Of a DNA stretch of 64,000 bases, positions 36,341-46,700 are shown in pieces; within the stretch, counting starts at the first letter, position 1, and the number at the start of each line of letters is the position of its first letter. The notes under the pieces were generated by a model. The model searched no databases. It worked only from the letters and a program-made list of their open reading frames with translations, and had not been told where the DNA came from. The translations under genes and the position numbers were made by a program. The stretch covers positions 124,001 through 188,000 of the forward strand of contig NZ_JADIKJ010000005.1 of assembly GCF_044904675.1 (NCBI RefSeq), read 5' to 3'. The DNA is from Dyella_B jejuensis (lineage in GTDB: Bacteria; Pseudomonadota; Gammaproteobacteria; Xanthomonadales; Rhodanobacteraceae).

Positions 36341-36742
36341 TTGCAAGCCATCGACACGCTCACACCCTGCCCTTGCGGCAACGCCGCCGGTTATGCGCGC
36401 TGCTGCGGGCCACTGCACGAAGGCGATATCGCTCCCACCGCCGAGCACTTGATGCGTTCGCGCTACAGCGCCTATGTGCTCAAGCGTGAAGACTACCTGC
36501 TCGCCACCTGGCACCCCGATACACGTCCCGCCAGCCTGAATCTCGCGGCGCAACACCCTTCGCCCACGTGGCTCGGCCTGGAAGTCAAGCATCACGCGCA
36601 GGAGGGCGATGAGGCCACGGTGGAATTCGTGGCGCGTCTTCGCCACGGCGGCGGCAAGGCGCAGCGCATGCATGAAATCAGCCGTTTCGTGCGCAAGCAC
36701 GACCGCTGGTATTATTTGGACGGCCATTTTCCGGAACATTGA
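36341..36742 (+). CDS. ychJ: YchJ family SEC-C / NTF2-like protein
   Basis: 133 aa. The N-terminal SEC-C-type zinc motif (CPCGNAAGYARCC) is followed by a NTF2-like domain with LMRSRYSAYVLKREDYLLATWHP and WYYLDGHFPEH. E. coli YchJ has a second, C-terminal SEC-C motif, which is absent here. The only start in the conserved frame is TTG 36341, with a poor ribosome site. A strong AGGAGGTGA (36289-36297) with an ATG at 36304 stands just upstream in another frame; a +1 shift between them would give a short extended N-terminus. The start is therefore uncertain. Confidence 0.82.
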   Translation: MQAIDTLTPCPCGNAAGYARCCGPLHEGDIAPTAEHLMRSRYSAYVLKREDYLLATWHPDTRPASLNLAAQHPSPTWLGLEVKHHAQEGDEATVEFVARLRHGGGKAQRMHEISRFVRKHDRWYYLDGHFPEH

Positions 36743-36772
36743 ACAGACGGCCAAACGCCATCGGAAGGCACA

Positions 36773-37534
36773 TCAGGCGATCCAGCGCCATTCGCTTTCG
36801 CCCTCGAAATGTCCCGAAGGCCCGAAGCGTCGCTCGATCACCAGTCCGCTTCCGTCATAGCCGATGGCCACGATCGTGCTGGCGCGGGTGCCATAGGTCT
36901 CGCCCCGAATGAACGCCGATGACAACCAGCGCTCGCGCTCCAATCCCACGCCGGTGTCCGGCAGCGCTTCGTCTGGCGCGGGCCGTTCGTCGGCCAGCGC
37001 GTGGAATATCGGCGCAAAATCCGCGTCGCGGCCTGCGTCCATCCATGCCTGCAAGCGCTCCATCAGCAGCCGCGTCTTCGGCCACGGCGTATTGAAATCG
37101 GCGTTGGAAAGGCCATGCACGCCGGCCGCAATGGGCTGCGCCCGGGCCGTCGGACGGTTGCCGATATAGAAACCGTGACCGGCATCGAACGTAAGCAAGT
37201 TGAATGGACGATAGCCGGTCGCCGCCGCGAGCAGCTTGCGCGCATGCCCAGGCGCATCGTCCGCACCGGCGAGATAATCCGTGGCAAGCAAGCCACGCGA
37301 TACGCCATGCTGCGGATCGCGCGGATCGCGCACATTGGTTACCACGCAGCAACGTCCCGCTTCGGTAACACCCAACCACGTTCCGCCCGCTTCCAGATCG
37401 CGGCCGCCAATGATCGGCAAATCGTTCCAACGCGCCAAGGCCGCGCTCGGCCGGGCATGGAATTCATCACGATTGCCGGCCAGCAGCAGCCGCCAGCGGG
37501 GATGGACTTGCCAGGCAAACGCGATCAGGCACAT
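36773..37534 (-). CDS. NRDE (TANGO2-like) family protein
   Basis: 253 aa beginning MCLIAFAW, with the diagnostic LLLAGNRDEFHARPSA and GGRDLEAGGTWLGV that define the NRDE/TANGO2 family. Cys2 would become N-terminal after Met removal, as in Ntn hydrolases, though enzymatic activity is unproven. Eukaryotic TANGO2 is linked to heme or lipid handling. It converges on ychJ (30-nt gap). Confidence 0.9.
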   Translation of the reverse strand: MCLIAFAWQVHPRWRLLLAGNRDEFHARPSAALARWNDLPIIGGRDLEAGGTWLGVTEAGRCCVVTNVRDPRDPQHGVSRGLLATDYLAGADDAPGHARKLLAAATGYRPFNLLTFDAGHGFYIGNRPTARAQPIAAGVHGLSNADFNTPWPKTRLLMERLQAWMDAGRDADFAPIFHALADERPAPDEALPDTGVGLERERWLSSAFIRGETYGTRASTIVAIGYDGSGLVIERRFGPSGHFEGESEWRWIA

Positions 37535-37795
37535 AAGGTTTACATCTTAGGGCGATTCGCACTATTCGCGTAGCCCACGTTAGCGTTGCGTGGCCGTCGG
37601 GCATAGTGCGGCGCAGGCGTGGCTGCCAAGCCGCGTCCTGCCGCATGACGACCACGCAATCGGAAGGCCCAGGGCTGTTTTGCCCGCCAGGCGGCGTCAT
37701 CACTCGCGTGTGTACGGACATGCCCCTTCTCGCGCTTCCCTCTCTAGCGAGCAAACAGCGCGCGGCGCGGGCCGCGCGAATAAGGTGGACAGGGC

Positions 37796-38677
37796 CTAGC
37801 CCGCGCGCAGGCCCCTGCGCCGCCTCACCGCTTCGGCCCAACGCATGGCGACGCGCGGCGACGTCATGCAGACGGCCTCGTCCGTTACCGTGGTGACGGC
37901 ACGTTCCAGCAATTGGATATCGGCCTCGTGCTGGCGCGCGACATGTGCGTCTTCGAAAAAGATCGCGCGCTGGCAGCAGCGCTCCAGCACCATGTCGGCA
38001 ATTTGTGCGTCGCCGCCCATCGGGCCGCTCTGGTAGCGCTCCACCCATGGCTGCTCCTGCGGCCAGCCCTGGCTCCACGCCAGCTCGTTCAGCTGCTGGC
38101 CCGTGGTGCCGGTGGCGATGCGACGTGCGAAGCGCGAGAGCACGTCGAAATGATCCGCCGCATACGCCACCATCTGCGGCTTCATTGCGTCGTGCGCGAT
38201 CAGCGCAATAGTCTGCTGTTCCAGCGCGTGCAACGCATCGGCACCGGGATCGGGAGGCAATCCGGCGTGGATACGCTCCATCTCGATCCAATCACGCGCC
38301 GAGGCAAGCGTCGAAATGAAGGGTTTCTGGTGGATCACGCATTGGCGCTTCAGCGCCACCGCTTCGGGAAAGGTTGAGGATGGGTCTACCGGATTGATCA
38401 GATAGATCGCGCCATCCAGTGCCCGCTCCGCACCAGGCATGCCCACCACTTCCGCCACCAGTTTCATCAAGCCACCTTCGTGGCCATAGGGATAGCGCAC
38501 CAGCCCAGGGTAATCGGCGAGCAGGCCGGCGCGATCGATCGCCGCATAGGTCCGCCCTACCGCATGCAAACCGAGCCGCAATTCGCGAATGCCCGGCTCG
38601 CACTGGCGCAGCCAGCGGAACAGCGCCGCGTCATCATGGTCGTGGTGAAGCGCGTTGGCGGCAAGGCCCATGCGCAT
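37796..38677 (-). CDS. Tandem methylglyoxal synthase-domain protein
   Basis: 293 aa. Residues about 155-290 are a methylglyoxal synthase domain (dihydroxyacetone phosphate to methylglyoxal plus phosphate). They have AHD (His162, Asp163), the phosphate loop ATGTTG (188-193), SGPMGGD (Asp223), FFEDAH (Asp243), and QHEAD (His250, Asp253). The spacings 223-243-250-253 equal those of E. coli MgsA 71-91-98-101. Residues about 1-135 look like a second, degenerate copy: YGHEGGLMKLVAEVV, IYLINPVDP and PFISTLASARDWIEME align with the same elements, but the catalytic residues are changed. Normal MgsA is about 150 aa. The ATG has AAGGGGAA upstream. Confidence 0.85.
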   Translation of the reverse strand: MRMGLAANALHHDHDDAALFRWLRQCEPGIRELRLGLHAVGRTYAAIDRAGLLADYPGLVRYPYGHEGGLMKLVAEVVGMPGAERALDGAIYLINPVDPSSTFPEAVALKRQCVIHQKPFISTLASARDWIEMERIHAGLPPDPGADALHALEQQTIALIAHDAMKPQMVAYAADHFDVLSRFARRIATGTTGQQLNELAWSQGWPQEQPWVERYQSGPMGGDAQIADMVLERCCQRAIFFEDAHVARQHEADIQLLERAVTTVTDEAVCMTSPRVAMRWAEAVRRRRGLRAG

Positions 38678-38957
38678 GGTGTTTCCCCTTGATCTGCTTA
38701 GCTCAATGAAGCCCTGACACATGCCAATTGAAGCGAACATGCTCCGCCATGAGGTACATCAGCATCATCGGATGCTACAAGCAAATCCACTGCATACATC
38801 ACCAGCGTGACGAGCGGTAACACTAACTTCACTGGCCCGGCTGCAATGGCGGCGGCTAAAAGCAGGACGAACCGGAGACGACTCAATACGAGCGAGAAAG
38901 ACACGCTCAACGGATGGGCATGGCCGTATCAATAATCCGTCGGTTGGCTCGTACCGT
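38678..38957. other. Intergenic region, no gene supported
   Basis: Stretch between the methylglyoxal synthase-like gene and the terminator of the second TonB receptor. A hydrophobic 70-codon frame on the minus strand (38698-38910) begins with TTG and has no convincing ribosome site, so I do not call it. Confidence 0.4.
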
Positions 38958-38960
38958 GCA

Positions 38961-38995
38961 AACACAAGCGGCGCGCCGGTTTCCCGACGCGCCGC
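38961..38995 (-). terminator. Intrinsic terminator of the second TonB receptor gene
   Basis: Read on the minus strand: a 12-bp stem GCGGCGCGTCGG / CCGGCGCGCCGC (one T-G wobble) closed by the GNRA tetraloop GAAA and followed by TTGTGTTTG. It lies about 33 nt after the receptor stop. Confidence 0.8.
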
Positions 38996-39028
38996 ACGTT
39001 ACAGCAGGACGGTTCTTTGCCCTGGGGC

Positions 39029-41884
39029 TTAGAACTTCACCTTCACGCCCACGTTGTAGAAGCGACCAACGATGCCAGCGTAAGAATACGTCGGGTTGTA
39101 GTTGATGCCCGCGTAGTTGGCCGGATCAAACGGCGCCTTGCGATCGAACACGTTCATGATCGACGCGGTCACGGCAACGTTGTGCGTGATGTCGTAGCTG
39201 CCGGTCAGGTCGAAATCCGTGAACGAGCTGACACGGCAGTTGGACGGCAGGAACGCCGTGCCGGCCGCGTTGAGCGCCAGACAGGAGCCAGGACCCACGC
39301 CCACGTCCATCGCCGTCTCGGAGTAACCACTGGTGTAATACACGGTACCGGTGACGGTCAGCGGGCCGTATTCGACCGTATTGGACCACGATCCACGAAT
39401 ACTCGGCGTACCGGCGCCCGAGGACAGGTTGTACGGTCCCTGGGTGCCGGCGAACGATTCCACCGTGCCATTGGGCAGCACCATGCGCCAGTTGAAGATC
39501 TGCGTGCCCGACAGCTCACTGATGTAGTGGATGCTGCCGAAGTCCCAGTGGCCCTGCAGGTCGATATCAATGCCGTCGGTCTTGAGCGAGTTGGCGTTGA
39601 TGTATTCGCCGATGAATTCGGCCGGACGCGCCAGCGCGGTGGGCGCCGCCGAGTCAGCCTTGTCCGGGATCACGGTGACGCCCGGGATGCCGGTAGCGCC
39701 GGTGGCGAAGTAATTGTTGATCGCATCGCCGAAGTCAGGTCCGGTGATGACATTGGTCTTCTTGATGTCGTAGTAGTCGATCGAAGCATTCAGCCAGCTA
39801 GTCGGCTGCAACACCACACCGAAGGTGAAGTTGGTGGCCTTCTCCGGCTTGATGTTCGGGTTGGCGATCGTGTACTCGGCCAAGCTATAGGGCACCGTGG
39901 CGTAAGCGCTGCCATTGTGGGCATTCACGAAGCTGGTGTACTGCGACGGATTCAGCGTAACGAAACCTTCGGCCGAGCTGGAGCCGTTCTCAGCAAAGCT
40001 CGGTGCGCGGAAGCCCTTGGAGAACGTGCCGCGGACCGCGACCCAATCCAGCGGCTTCCACTTGAAACCGACCTTCGGCGAGAAGTTGTTACCTACGTCG
40101 CTGTAATGGTCAAAGCGGCCGCCGGCGTCCAGCTCAAGCGAGTCGAGCAGCGGCATGTCAAATTCCGCGTAAGCGCCGCTCACATCGCGCTGGCCACGGG
40201 TCTGCGCAATACCCAGGCCCTGGTAGAGCTGGTCGGGATTGAGTGCCGGATCGTTTTGCGCTTCACGACGGAACTGCGCACCCACGGCCAGACCCGAGGC
40301 GCCGCCTGGGAGATCGAACAATTCGCGGGTGGCGCTGAGGTCCAACGAATCCAGGTCAGAAGTGGAGGTCTTGGACAGGTTGGGCGACAGTGCCGATAGC
40401 ACGGCGGCACTATTGGCGGCCGGGGTCACGAAATTGTACGCGCCGCTGGTGATGGCGCTTTGCAAAGCTGCGTAGCTGATGAAGCCGGTCTGCTGCGTAT
40501 CGAGCCAATCATGGTTGATGATGACCGCGGCATCGTAGTTCCACTCGCCAGCCGTACCGGAGATATCGCCCACCACGCGCGCGTTGTGGTTATCGTAGGT
40601 ATTGTTCTGCGGAATGTCGCCGAAGGCATAGTTGAGCAGCGCGTACTGGCCCGCTGCCGCAAACGGATCGTTCGGGTTGAGCTTGCCGGCATTCGGGCCA
40701 GTGGTCAGCACGGGGGGCAGAGCGATACCGTTGGTATTGTTCGGCGTGGAGACCTGGACCTGCTGCGGCGCGAACTGCGCCCACAGCTTCGACTCCATGT
40801 AGCTAGCCGATACATAGGCCTTGGTCGTGTCGTTGATCTTGAACGTCACGCGGCCGTACAGCCCACCCTGCTCGGTCTGCGGCTGCACTTCGCCGTACTG
40901 GCCCACCTGATTCTGTTGGCAATAGCTGCCCACGCCGGGCGTGTTGATGAGCGTAGTGCCGTTGTTGCAAGCGCCCAATGGCTGGTACGACGAGCCTGGA
41001 ACCTGGGTCACGCCGCCGATGTAACCGGCCGCAGGGTTGGTCAGTGTACCCGGCGCTACGGCGCCAACGGTCGAACCACGGAAGGTGGCGGGATTGCCAA
41101 AGGCGCTGTTCGGACCACCGATGCCAGAGAGATCGGCGGTGTTGAACGGATAGCTGCGCTCACGATTGAAGATGGGATTGTCCATCTCATACTGCGCGCT
41201 GAAATAGGCGTTGTAGTGATCGGTGTCCAGGTCGCCGCCGCCGGCAAGGAAGGTGGCTTTCTTGGTGAAGCCGCCGCCATGCTGCGAATTGCCGATGTCG
41301 GCAGTCGCTTCCACGCCCTTGTAGCCGGGCTTGAGGATGATGTTGACGACGCCAGCGATCGCGTCGGCGCCGTACAGCGAAGAGGCGCCGTCCTTCAGCA
41401 CTTCGATGCGCTCGACGGCAGCAAGCGGAATCGTGTTGAGGTCGACAAACGAACGCTCGCCGTCATCGGAGACCGGGTAGTCGGCGGCGCGATGACCGTC
41501 GATCAGCACCAGAGTCGAGTTCACGGTCAAACCGCGCAAAGCAACGCCCGAAGCACCCGCTGCGAAACCGTTAGTGAACGCATTCGGAATCGAGCCGCTG
41601 TTGTCCGCGGAAATTGAACGGACCACATCGGAAATCGTGGTGTAGCCGCTGCGAGCAATTTGCTGTGCGGTGATCACGGTCACCGGCGAGGGCGTTTCCG
41701 TATCTACCCGCGGCAGGGCCGAACCGGTCACGGTGATCGTCTGCAACTGCTTGGGGTTGCCCTGGTCTGCAGCCGGCTGTTGCGACTGATCCTGGCTGGT
41801 GGGGGCGGTCTGGGCGAAGGCGGCTCCAGCAATCGGAGCCAGCAGCAGGCCCGCCAAAGCGAGCGCAAGCTTATTACGAGTCAT
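39029..41884 (-). CDS. TonB-dependent outer-membrane receptor
   Basis: 951 aa outer-membrane transporter. The signal peptide ends at AGAAFAQ (about residue 24). A Gln/Pro-rich linker and TonB box region (QTITVTGSALP) follow. The plug domain (about 55-200) has TLVLIDGHRAADYP and GASSLYGADAIAGVVNIILKPGYKG. The barrel ends FYNVGVKVKF. The plug layout (GSxxPRVDTETPSPVTVITAQQI) groups it with the large TonB receptors of xanthomonads that often import plant or peptide oligomers; the substrate is unknown. ATG 41884 was chosen for the signal peptide and for the GGAGGG 9 nt upstream. A terminator follows at 38961. Confidence 0.95.
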   Translation of the reverse strand: MTRNKLALALAGLLLAPIAGAAFAQTAPTSQDQSQQPAADQGNPKQLQTITVTGSALPRVDTETPSPVTVITAQQIARSGYTTISDVVRSISADNSGSIPNAFTNGFAAGASGVALRGLTVNSTLVLIDGHRAADYPVSDDGERSFVDLNTIPLAAVERIEVLKDGASSLYGADAIAGVVNIILKPGYKGVEATADIGNSQHGGGFTKKATFLAGGGDLDTDHYNAYFSAQYEMDNPIFNRERSYPFNTADLSGIGGPNSAFGNPATFRGSTVGAVAPGTLTNPAAGYIGGVTQVPGSSYQPLGACNNGTTLINTPGVGSYCQQNQVGQYGEVQPQTEQGGLYGRVTFKINDTTKAYVSASYMESKLWAQFAPQQVQVSTPNNTNGIALPPVLTTGPNAGKLNPNDPFAAAGQYALLNYAFGDIPQNNTYDNHNARVVGDISGTAGEWNYDAAVIINHDWLDTQQTGFISYAALQSAITSGAYNFVTPAANSAAVLSALSPNLSKTSTSDLDSLDLSATRELFDLPGGASGLAVGAQFRREAQNDPALNPDQLYQGLGIAQTRGQRDVSGAYAEFDMPLLDSLELDAGGRFDHYSDVGNNFSPKVGFKWKPLDWVAVRGTFSKGFRAPSFAENGSSSAEGFVTLNPSQYTSFVNAHNGSAYATVPYSLAEYTIANPNIKPEKATNFTFGVVLQPTSWLNASIDYYDIKKTNVITGPDFGDAINNYFATGATGIPGVTVIPDKADSAAPTALARPAEFIGEYINANSLKTDGIDIDLQGHWDFGSIHYISELSGTQIFNWRMVLPNGTVESFAGTQGPYNLSSGAGTPSIRGSWSNTVEYGPLTVTGTVYYTSGYSETAMDVGVGPGSCLALNAAGTAFLPSNCRVSSFTDFDLTGSYDITHNVAVTASIMNVFDRKAPFDPANYAGINYNPTYSYAGIVGRFYNVGVKVKF

Positions 41885-42344
41885 TTTGAATACCCTCCAA
41901 GGTACAGCTGATTGTGAAACGCCCAACAGGAATTAACGCTTAGAGGAGTGGGGATGTTGGGCGTGTGGGGACACTGCTGAAGTCTTCCACACCCTGTACA
42001 CGTCAGACAAGTCCTTAACATCACGTAATTTCTTGCGGCGACGAACCGCGAGCTATTTCTCAAGCTCTGCGCGCTAATGCTTATATTGAAAGGACTTCCG
42101 GGAGGGACTGCCGTCAGGCGGCGTTATCGGAAGGGAACAAACCGCAGGGATTCCCGCAAAGGAGATGACAGCCGCTTAACGGATTGCCCTTGGCGCGCGG
42201 CGCGCCCTTCCACAGGGCATCTTCCGCGCCGGGAGGCCAGAGGGCATCGGATCGGTTCGGCGTGCGGAAGGTGTATATGCCGCGCACTACCGCGTCCTTG
42301 CACAGGGGCCGCGGGCGGGCATAAGCGAAAAGCGGAGTGGCTTA
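41885..42344. other. Intergenic region between a TonB receptor and gltD
   Basis: 460 bases holding the 5' leader of the receptor gene (minus strand) and the 3' flank of gltD. The part at 41940-42070 is AT-richer and probably contains the receptor promoter, but no convincing -35/-10 pair or known riboswitch was recognised. No ORF here is supported. Confidence 0.4.
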
Positions 42345-43778
42345 TCAGCCAGCCGCCGCCGATTTCAACGATGTGGCGAGCATGCTGGCGATACTTCCAC
42401 CGGCTTCCCGGCCATCGTAGACCGCGCGCACCACCAGGTCCGCACCACGCACATTGTCACCGCCGGCAAAAATGCGCGGATGGCTGGTCTGCTGCGGCAA
42501 CCTGCCGGCGGCGCCGGTAATGACCTTGCCGGAGGGCGACAGCTCGACGCCGTGCGTGGCCAGCCAATCCGGCGGGCTGGGCAGGAAGCCGAACGACTGG
42601 ATCACCACGTCGGCCACGATCTCCGATTCGGTGCCCGGAACATTCCGCGGTTTTGGACGTCCGTCGCCATCATCGACCAATTGCGTTTCCACCAGGCGCA
42701 CGCCGCGTACTTGTCCATTTCCATTATCCAGGATCGCCACGGGCTGACGCTGGAACAAGAAGGCCACGCCTTCCTCGCGGCTGTAATTCACCTCGCGTGC
42801 GGAACCGGGCATGCCCGCTTCGTCGCGGCGATAGACACAGGTGACCGACGCGGCGCCAAGCCGGATCGCAGTGCGATTGCAATCCATGCCGGTATCGCCA
42901 CCACCGAGCACCACGACATGCTTGTCGCGGAAATCGAATACGGATGCCGGTTCGTCGCGCAGCAGGCGTTCGGTGTTGGCAATCAGGAATGGCAAGGCGT
43001 CGTGCACGCCCCGCAGTTCTCTCCCAGGCAGCCGGGCGTCGACAAACGTGTAGGCGCCCGTGCCCACGAAAATGGCATCGTAATCGTCGAGCAACGCACC
43101 GAATTCAACGTCGCGCCCAATCTCGCGCCCAAGCAAAAAGCGCACACCCATGCCTTCCAGCACCTCGCGCCGCGTGCGCACCACGGCCTTGTCCAGCTTG
43201 AACGGTGGAATGCCGAAGGTGAGCAGGCCACCGATCTCGTGCTGGCGATCGTAGACATCGACGGCAACGCCGGCACGCCGGAGACGATCGGCACAGGCGA
43301 GGCCGGCGGGACCGGCGCCGATGACGGCGACGCGATGGCCGGTTTCGCGCACGCCGGAAAGATCCGGACGCCAGCCCTGGCGCAACGCCTCGTCGGTGAC
43401 CCAGCGCTCGATGCTGCCGATCGTCACCGAACCAAACGCGGTTTGCTCCAACGTGCAGGAGCCTTCGCACAGGCGATCCTGCGGGCACACGCGACCGCAG
43501 ATTTCCGGCAGGGGATTGGTTTCGTGCATCAGGCTGGCCGCTTCCAGGATGCGGCCCTGCTGCACCAGCTTCAGCCAGTTGGGAATGTAGTTATGGACCG
43601 GGCAGGCGTGCTCGCAATACGGATTGCCGCAATCGATACAGCGCTCGGCCTGGGTCGTGGCCTGCGGCGAGGCGAAGTCACCGCCGATTTCGCCGTAGCC
43701 CAATACGCGGACCGCCACCGGGACCGTGCGCGGCGGCTGCCGGGGTACATCGAGAAACTGGAAAAGCTTTGCGCTCAT
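42345..43778 (-). CDS. gltD: Glutamate synthase small subunit GltD
   Basis: Beta subunit of NADPH-dependent glutamate synthase. It passes electrons from NADPH through FAD and 4Fe-4S clusters to GltB. It has 477 aa. N-terminal cluster cysteines lie in ERCIDCGNPYCEHACPVHN and ICGRVCPQDRLCEGSC. The FAD Rossmann motif is VAVIGAGPAGLACADRL, and the NADPH motif is VVLGGGDTGMDCNRTAIR. The ATG overlaps the gltB stop by 4 nt, so stoichiometric co-translation is likely. Confidence 0.97.
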   Translation of the reverse strand: MSAKLFQFLDVPRQPPRTVPVAVRVLGYGEIGGDFASPQATTQAERCIDCGNPYCEHACPVHNYIPNWLKLVQQGRILEAASLMHETNPLPEICGRVCPQDRLCEGSCTLEQTAFGSVTIGSIERWVTDEALRQGWRPDLSGVRETGHRVAVIGAGPAGLACADRLRRAGVAVDVYDRQHEIGGLLTFGIPPFKLDKAVVRTRREVLEGMGVRFLLGREIGRDVEFGALLDDYDAIFVGTGAYTFVDARLPGRELRGVHDALPFLIANTERLLRDEPASVFDFRDKHVVVLGGGDTGMDCNRTAIRLGAASVTCVYRRDEAGMPGSAREVNYSREEGVAFLFQRQPVAILDNGNGQVRGVRLVETQLVDDGDGRPKPRNVPGTESEIVADVVIQSFGFLPSPPDWLATHGVELSPSGKVITGAAGRLPQQTSHPRIFAGGDNVRGADLVVRAVYDGREAGGSIASMLATSLKSAAAG

Positions 43779-46700
43779 GCCGCCCTCCGCAGTTCTTCGG
43801 CCAGCACGGCGAGGCTTGCGGCTTTGGGTTTCACCAACCAGAATTTGTATTGCAGGCCACGGAAGTCGCGCAGGATCTGCCGGCCCCAGTCGCTGCCGGT
43901 CAATTCGACATGGCGGGTCACCAGTTTCCGCAGATGCTGCATGTAGTTTTCCATCCCCTCGGGCGAAATGCGCAGGATGTCGACCAGCTCGTGGTTGTAG
44001 CAGTCGACGAAATCGCGCTCCAGATCGAGCACGTAGGCGAAGCCGCCGGTCATGCCGGCACCGAAGTTCAGGCCGACCTTGCCCAGCACGGCGACCACGC
44101 CGCCAGTCATGTATTCGCAGCAGTGATCGCCGGCGCCTTCGACCACCGCGAGCGCGCCGGAATTGCGCACGGCAAAACGCTCGCCCGCGCGGCCGGCCGC
44201 ATAAAGTTCGCCATCCGTCGCGCCATACAGACAGGTGTTGCCGATGATCGCGGCATCCTGGCTGGCATACGGCGCGTCGGCCGGTGGGCGCACCACGATG
44301 CGGCCGCCGGCCATGCCCTTGCCGACGCCATCATTGGCCTCCCCCACGAGTTCGATATGCACGCCGCCGGCATTCCAGGCGCCCAGGCTCTGTCCGGCCG
44401 CACCCTCCAGCTTCAACTCGATCGGATGGGCATCCATGCCGTGATCGCCATAACGGCGCGCGACCTCGCCGGACAATCGCGCACCGATGGCGCGGTCAGT
44501 GTTGGTGATGCGGTAGGCAAAGCTGCCGCCACCCTTGTTCACTACCGCGTCGGCGGTATCGGCATCGATGCGCGAAGCAAGCTCGGCCTCGTCGCGCATG
44601 GGATTGCGCGCCAGCGTGCAGGCAAAATCGCTGCGCGCGCTCAGCCCGGCGCCGTCGATCAGCGGCGTGAGGTCGAGCTTGTCCTGCACCGGCGTGCCGC
44701 CTTCGAGCTGCTCCAGCAGGTCGGTGCGGCCGACGATCTCACCCAGCGTGCGCACGCCGAGCCGCGCCAAATGTGCGCGCACGTCTTCGGCAATGAAGCT
44801 GAAGTAGTTCATCACCATTTCGGGCAGACCGATGAAGTGATCCTTGCGCAACACCGGATGCTGGGTCGCCACGCCGGTCGCGCAGTTGTTCAGATGGCAG
44901 ATACGCAGGTACTTGCAACCCAGCGCCACCATCGGCCCGGTCCCAAAGCCGAAGCTCTCCGCGCCAAGCAGGGCCGCCTTGATCACATCCAGGCCGGTCT
45001 TCAGGCCGCCGTCGGTCTGTAACCGCACGCGCCCGCGCAGGTCATTGCGGCGCAGGGTCTGCTGCGTTTCCGCCAGGCCCAGCTCCCACGGCGTACCGGC
45101 ATATTTGATGGAGGTCAGCGGACTGGCGCCGGTGCCACCGTCGTGGCCGCTGACGGTGATCAGGTCGGCGCCGGCCTTCACCACGCCGGCGGCGACCGTG
45201 CCGACGCCGGCGTGCGAAACCAGCTTTACCGAAACCAATGCCGCGGGATTCACTTCTTTGAGGTCATGGATCAGTTCGGCAAGGTCTTCGATGGAATAGA
45301 TATCGTGATGCGGCGGCGGCGAGATCAGGCCGATACCCGGCCTGGCGTAGCGCAGGCGCGCGATCGTGGCATCGACCTTGTGGCCGGGCAGTTGTCCGCC
45401 TTCGCCGGGCTTGGCGCCCTGCGCGACCTTGATCTGCAGCACTTCGGCATTGACCAGGTAGGCCGGCGTGACACCGAAACGCCCGGACGCCACCTGCTTG
45501 ATCTTCGATGCGCGCTCGGTGCCGTAGCGTGCGGGATCTTCGCCACCCTCGCCGGAATTGCTGCGCGCACCGAGACGGTTCATCGCGATCGCCAACGCTT
45601 CGTGGGCTTCCGGTGACAACGCACCCAGCGACATGCCGGCCGAATCGAAACGCTTGAGGATCGCCGCGGCCGGTTCCACCTCCTGCAACGGCAGCGGCGT
45701 AGCCGCCAGTTTCAGGCCGAGCAGATCGCGCAGGGCGGACGGTGGACGGTGATCGACCACCTCGGCATACGCGCGGTAGTCGTCGGGCTTGCCGGTACGC
45801 ACTGCCTTCTGCAGGCTGCCGATCACGTCCGGGTTGTACATGTGGTACTCGCCGCCGTGCACGTATTTGTAGAGCCCGCCGGCGCGCAGCGGCAGCGCTT
45901 CGTTCCATGCCTCGGCCGCCAGCAGGCGCTGCTCGTGTTCCAGCTCCGCAAAGCCCGCGCCGCCGATGCGCGACGGCGTGCCGGGGAAACACAGCGCCAC
46001 CACTTCCGGCGCCAGCCCGATGATCTCGAACAGCTGCGCGCCGCGATAGCCGGCTACGGTCGAGATACCCATCTTCGACAAGATCTTCAGCAATCCCTTG
46101 CGGATACCGCGGCGATAGCTGCGCCCGATCTCTTGCCGATCGCCTTCGATGTGCCCTTCGCGACCGAGCTCGAACAGGCTTTGGTAGGCCAGCCATGGAT
46201 AGATCGCGGTGGCACCGAAACCGATCAGGCAGGCGAACTGATGCGGATCGCGCGGCGTGGCGGTTTCCACCACGATATTGCATTGGCAACGCAGCCCTTC
46301 GTCGATGAGATGCGCGTGCACGGCGCCGGTGGCCAGCAGCGAATGGATCGGCAATCGATCGCGCTGCGGATAGCGGTCGCTGAGGAAAACCAGTGCGCAA
46401 CCATTGCGCACCGCTTGCGCCACGTCGTGGCACAGGCGCCGGAGCGCGGCCTGGAGGCCTTCCTCCGGCGCGTACATCAAATCGAAGCGCGGAGCTTCCA
46501 CGTATTGCGGCATCGCCAGCAGCTGGCGCAGCTTGCGTTGCGAAAGGATCGGCGAATTGATCAGGATTTGCCTGGCGTTTTCCGGCTTCAGATCGAACAC
46601 GTTGCCTTCCGGCCCGATCTGCGTCACCAGCGACATCACCAGCTTTTCGCGCAGCGGATCGATCGGCGGATTGGTCACTTGCGCGAACGCCTGCCGGAAG

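Noticed and set aside
36304..36489. 61-codon frame with a very strong Shine-Dalgarno overlapping ychJ
   Set aside because: Beyond the first few codons it is an Arg-rich out-of-frame reading of ychJ. Reported as a finding about the ychJ start, not as a gene.
38698..38910. 70-codon hydrophobic frame on the minus strand
   Set aside because: TTG start without a convincing ribosome site, and located in a gap beyond a terminator. Hydrophobicity alone is not enough.
41885..42344. Possible riboswitch upstream of the second TonB receptor
   Set aside because: A cobalamin or TPP element would suit the context, but none of their conserved core sequences could be found.
42480..43946. 488-codon frame antisense to gltD and the end of gltB
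   Set aside because: Antisense shadow. gltD and gltB are unmistakable on the other strand.
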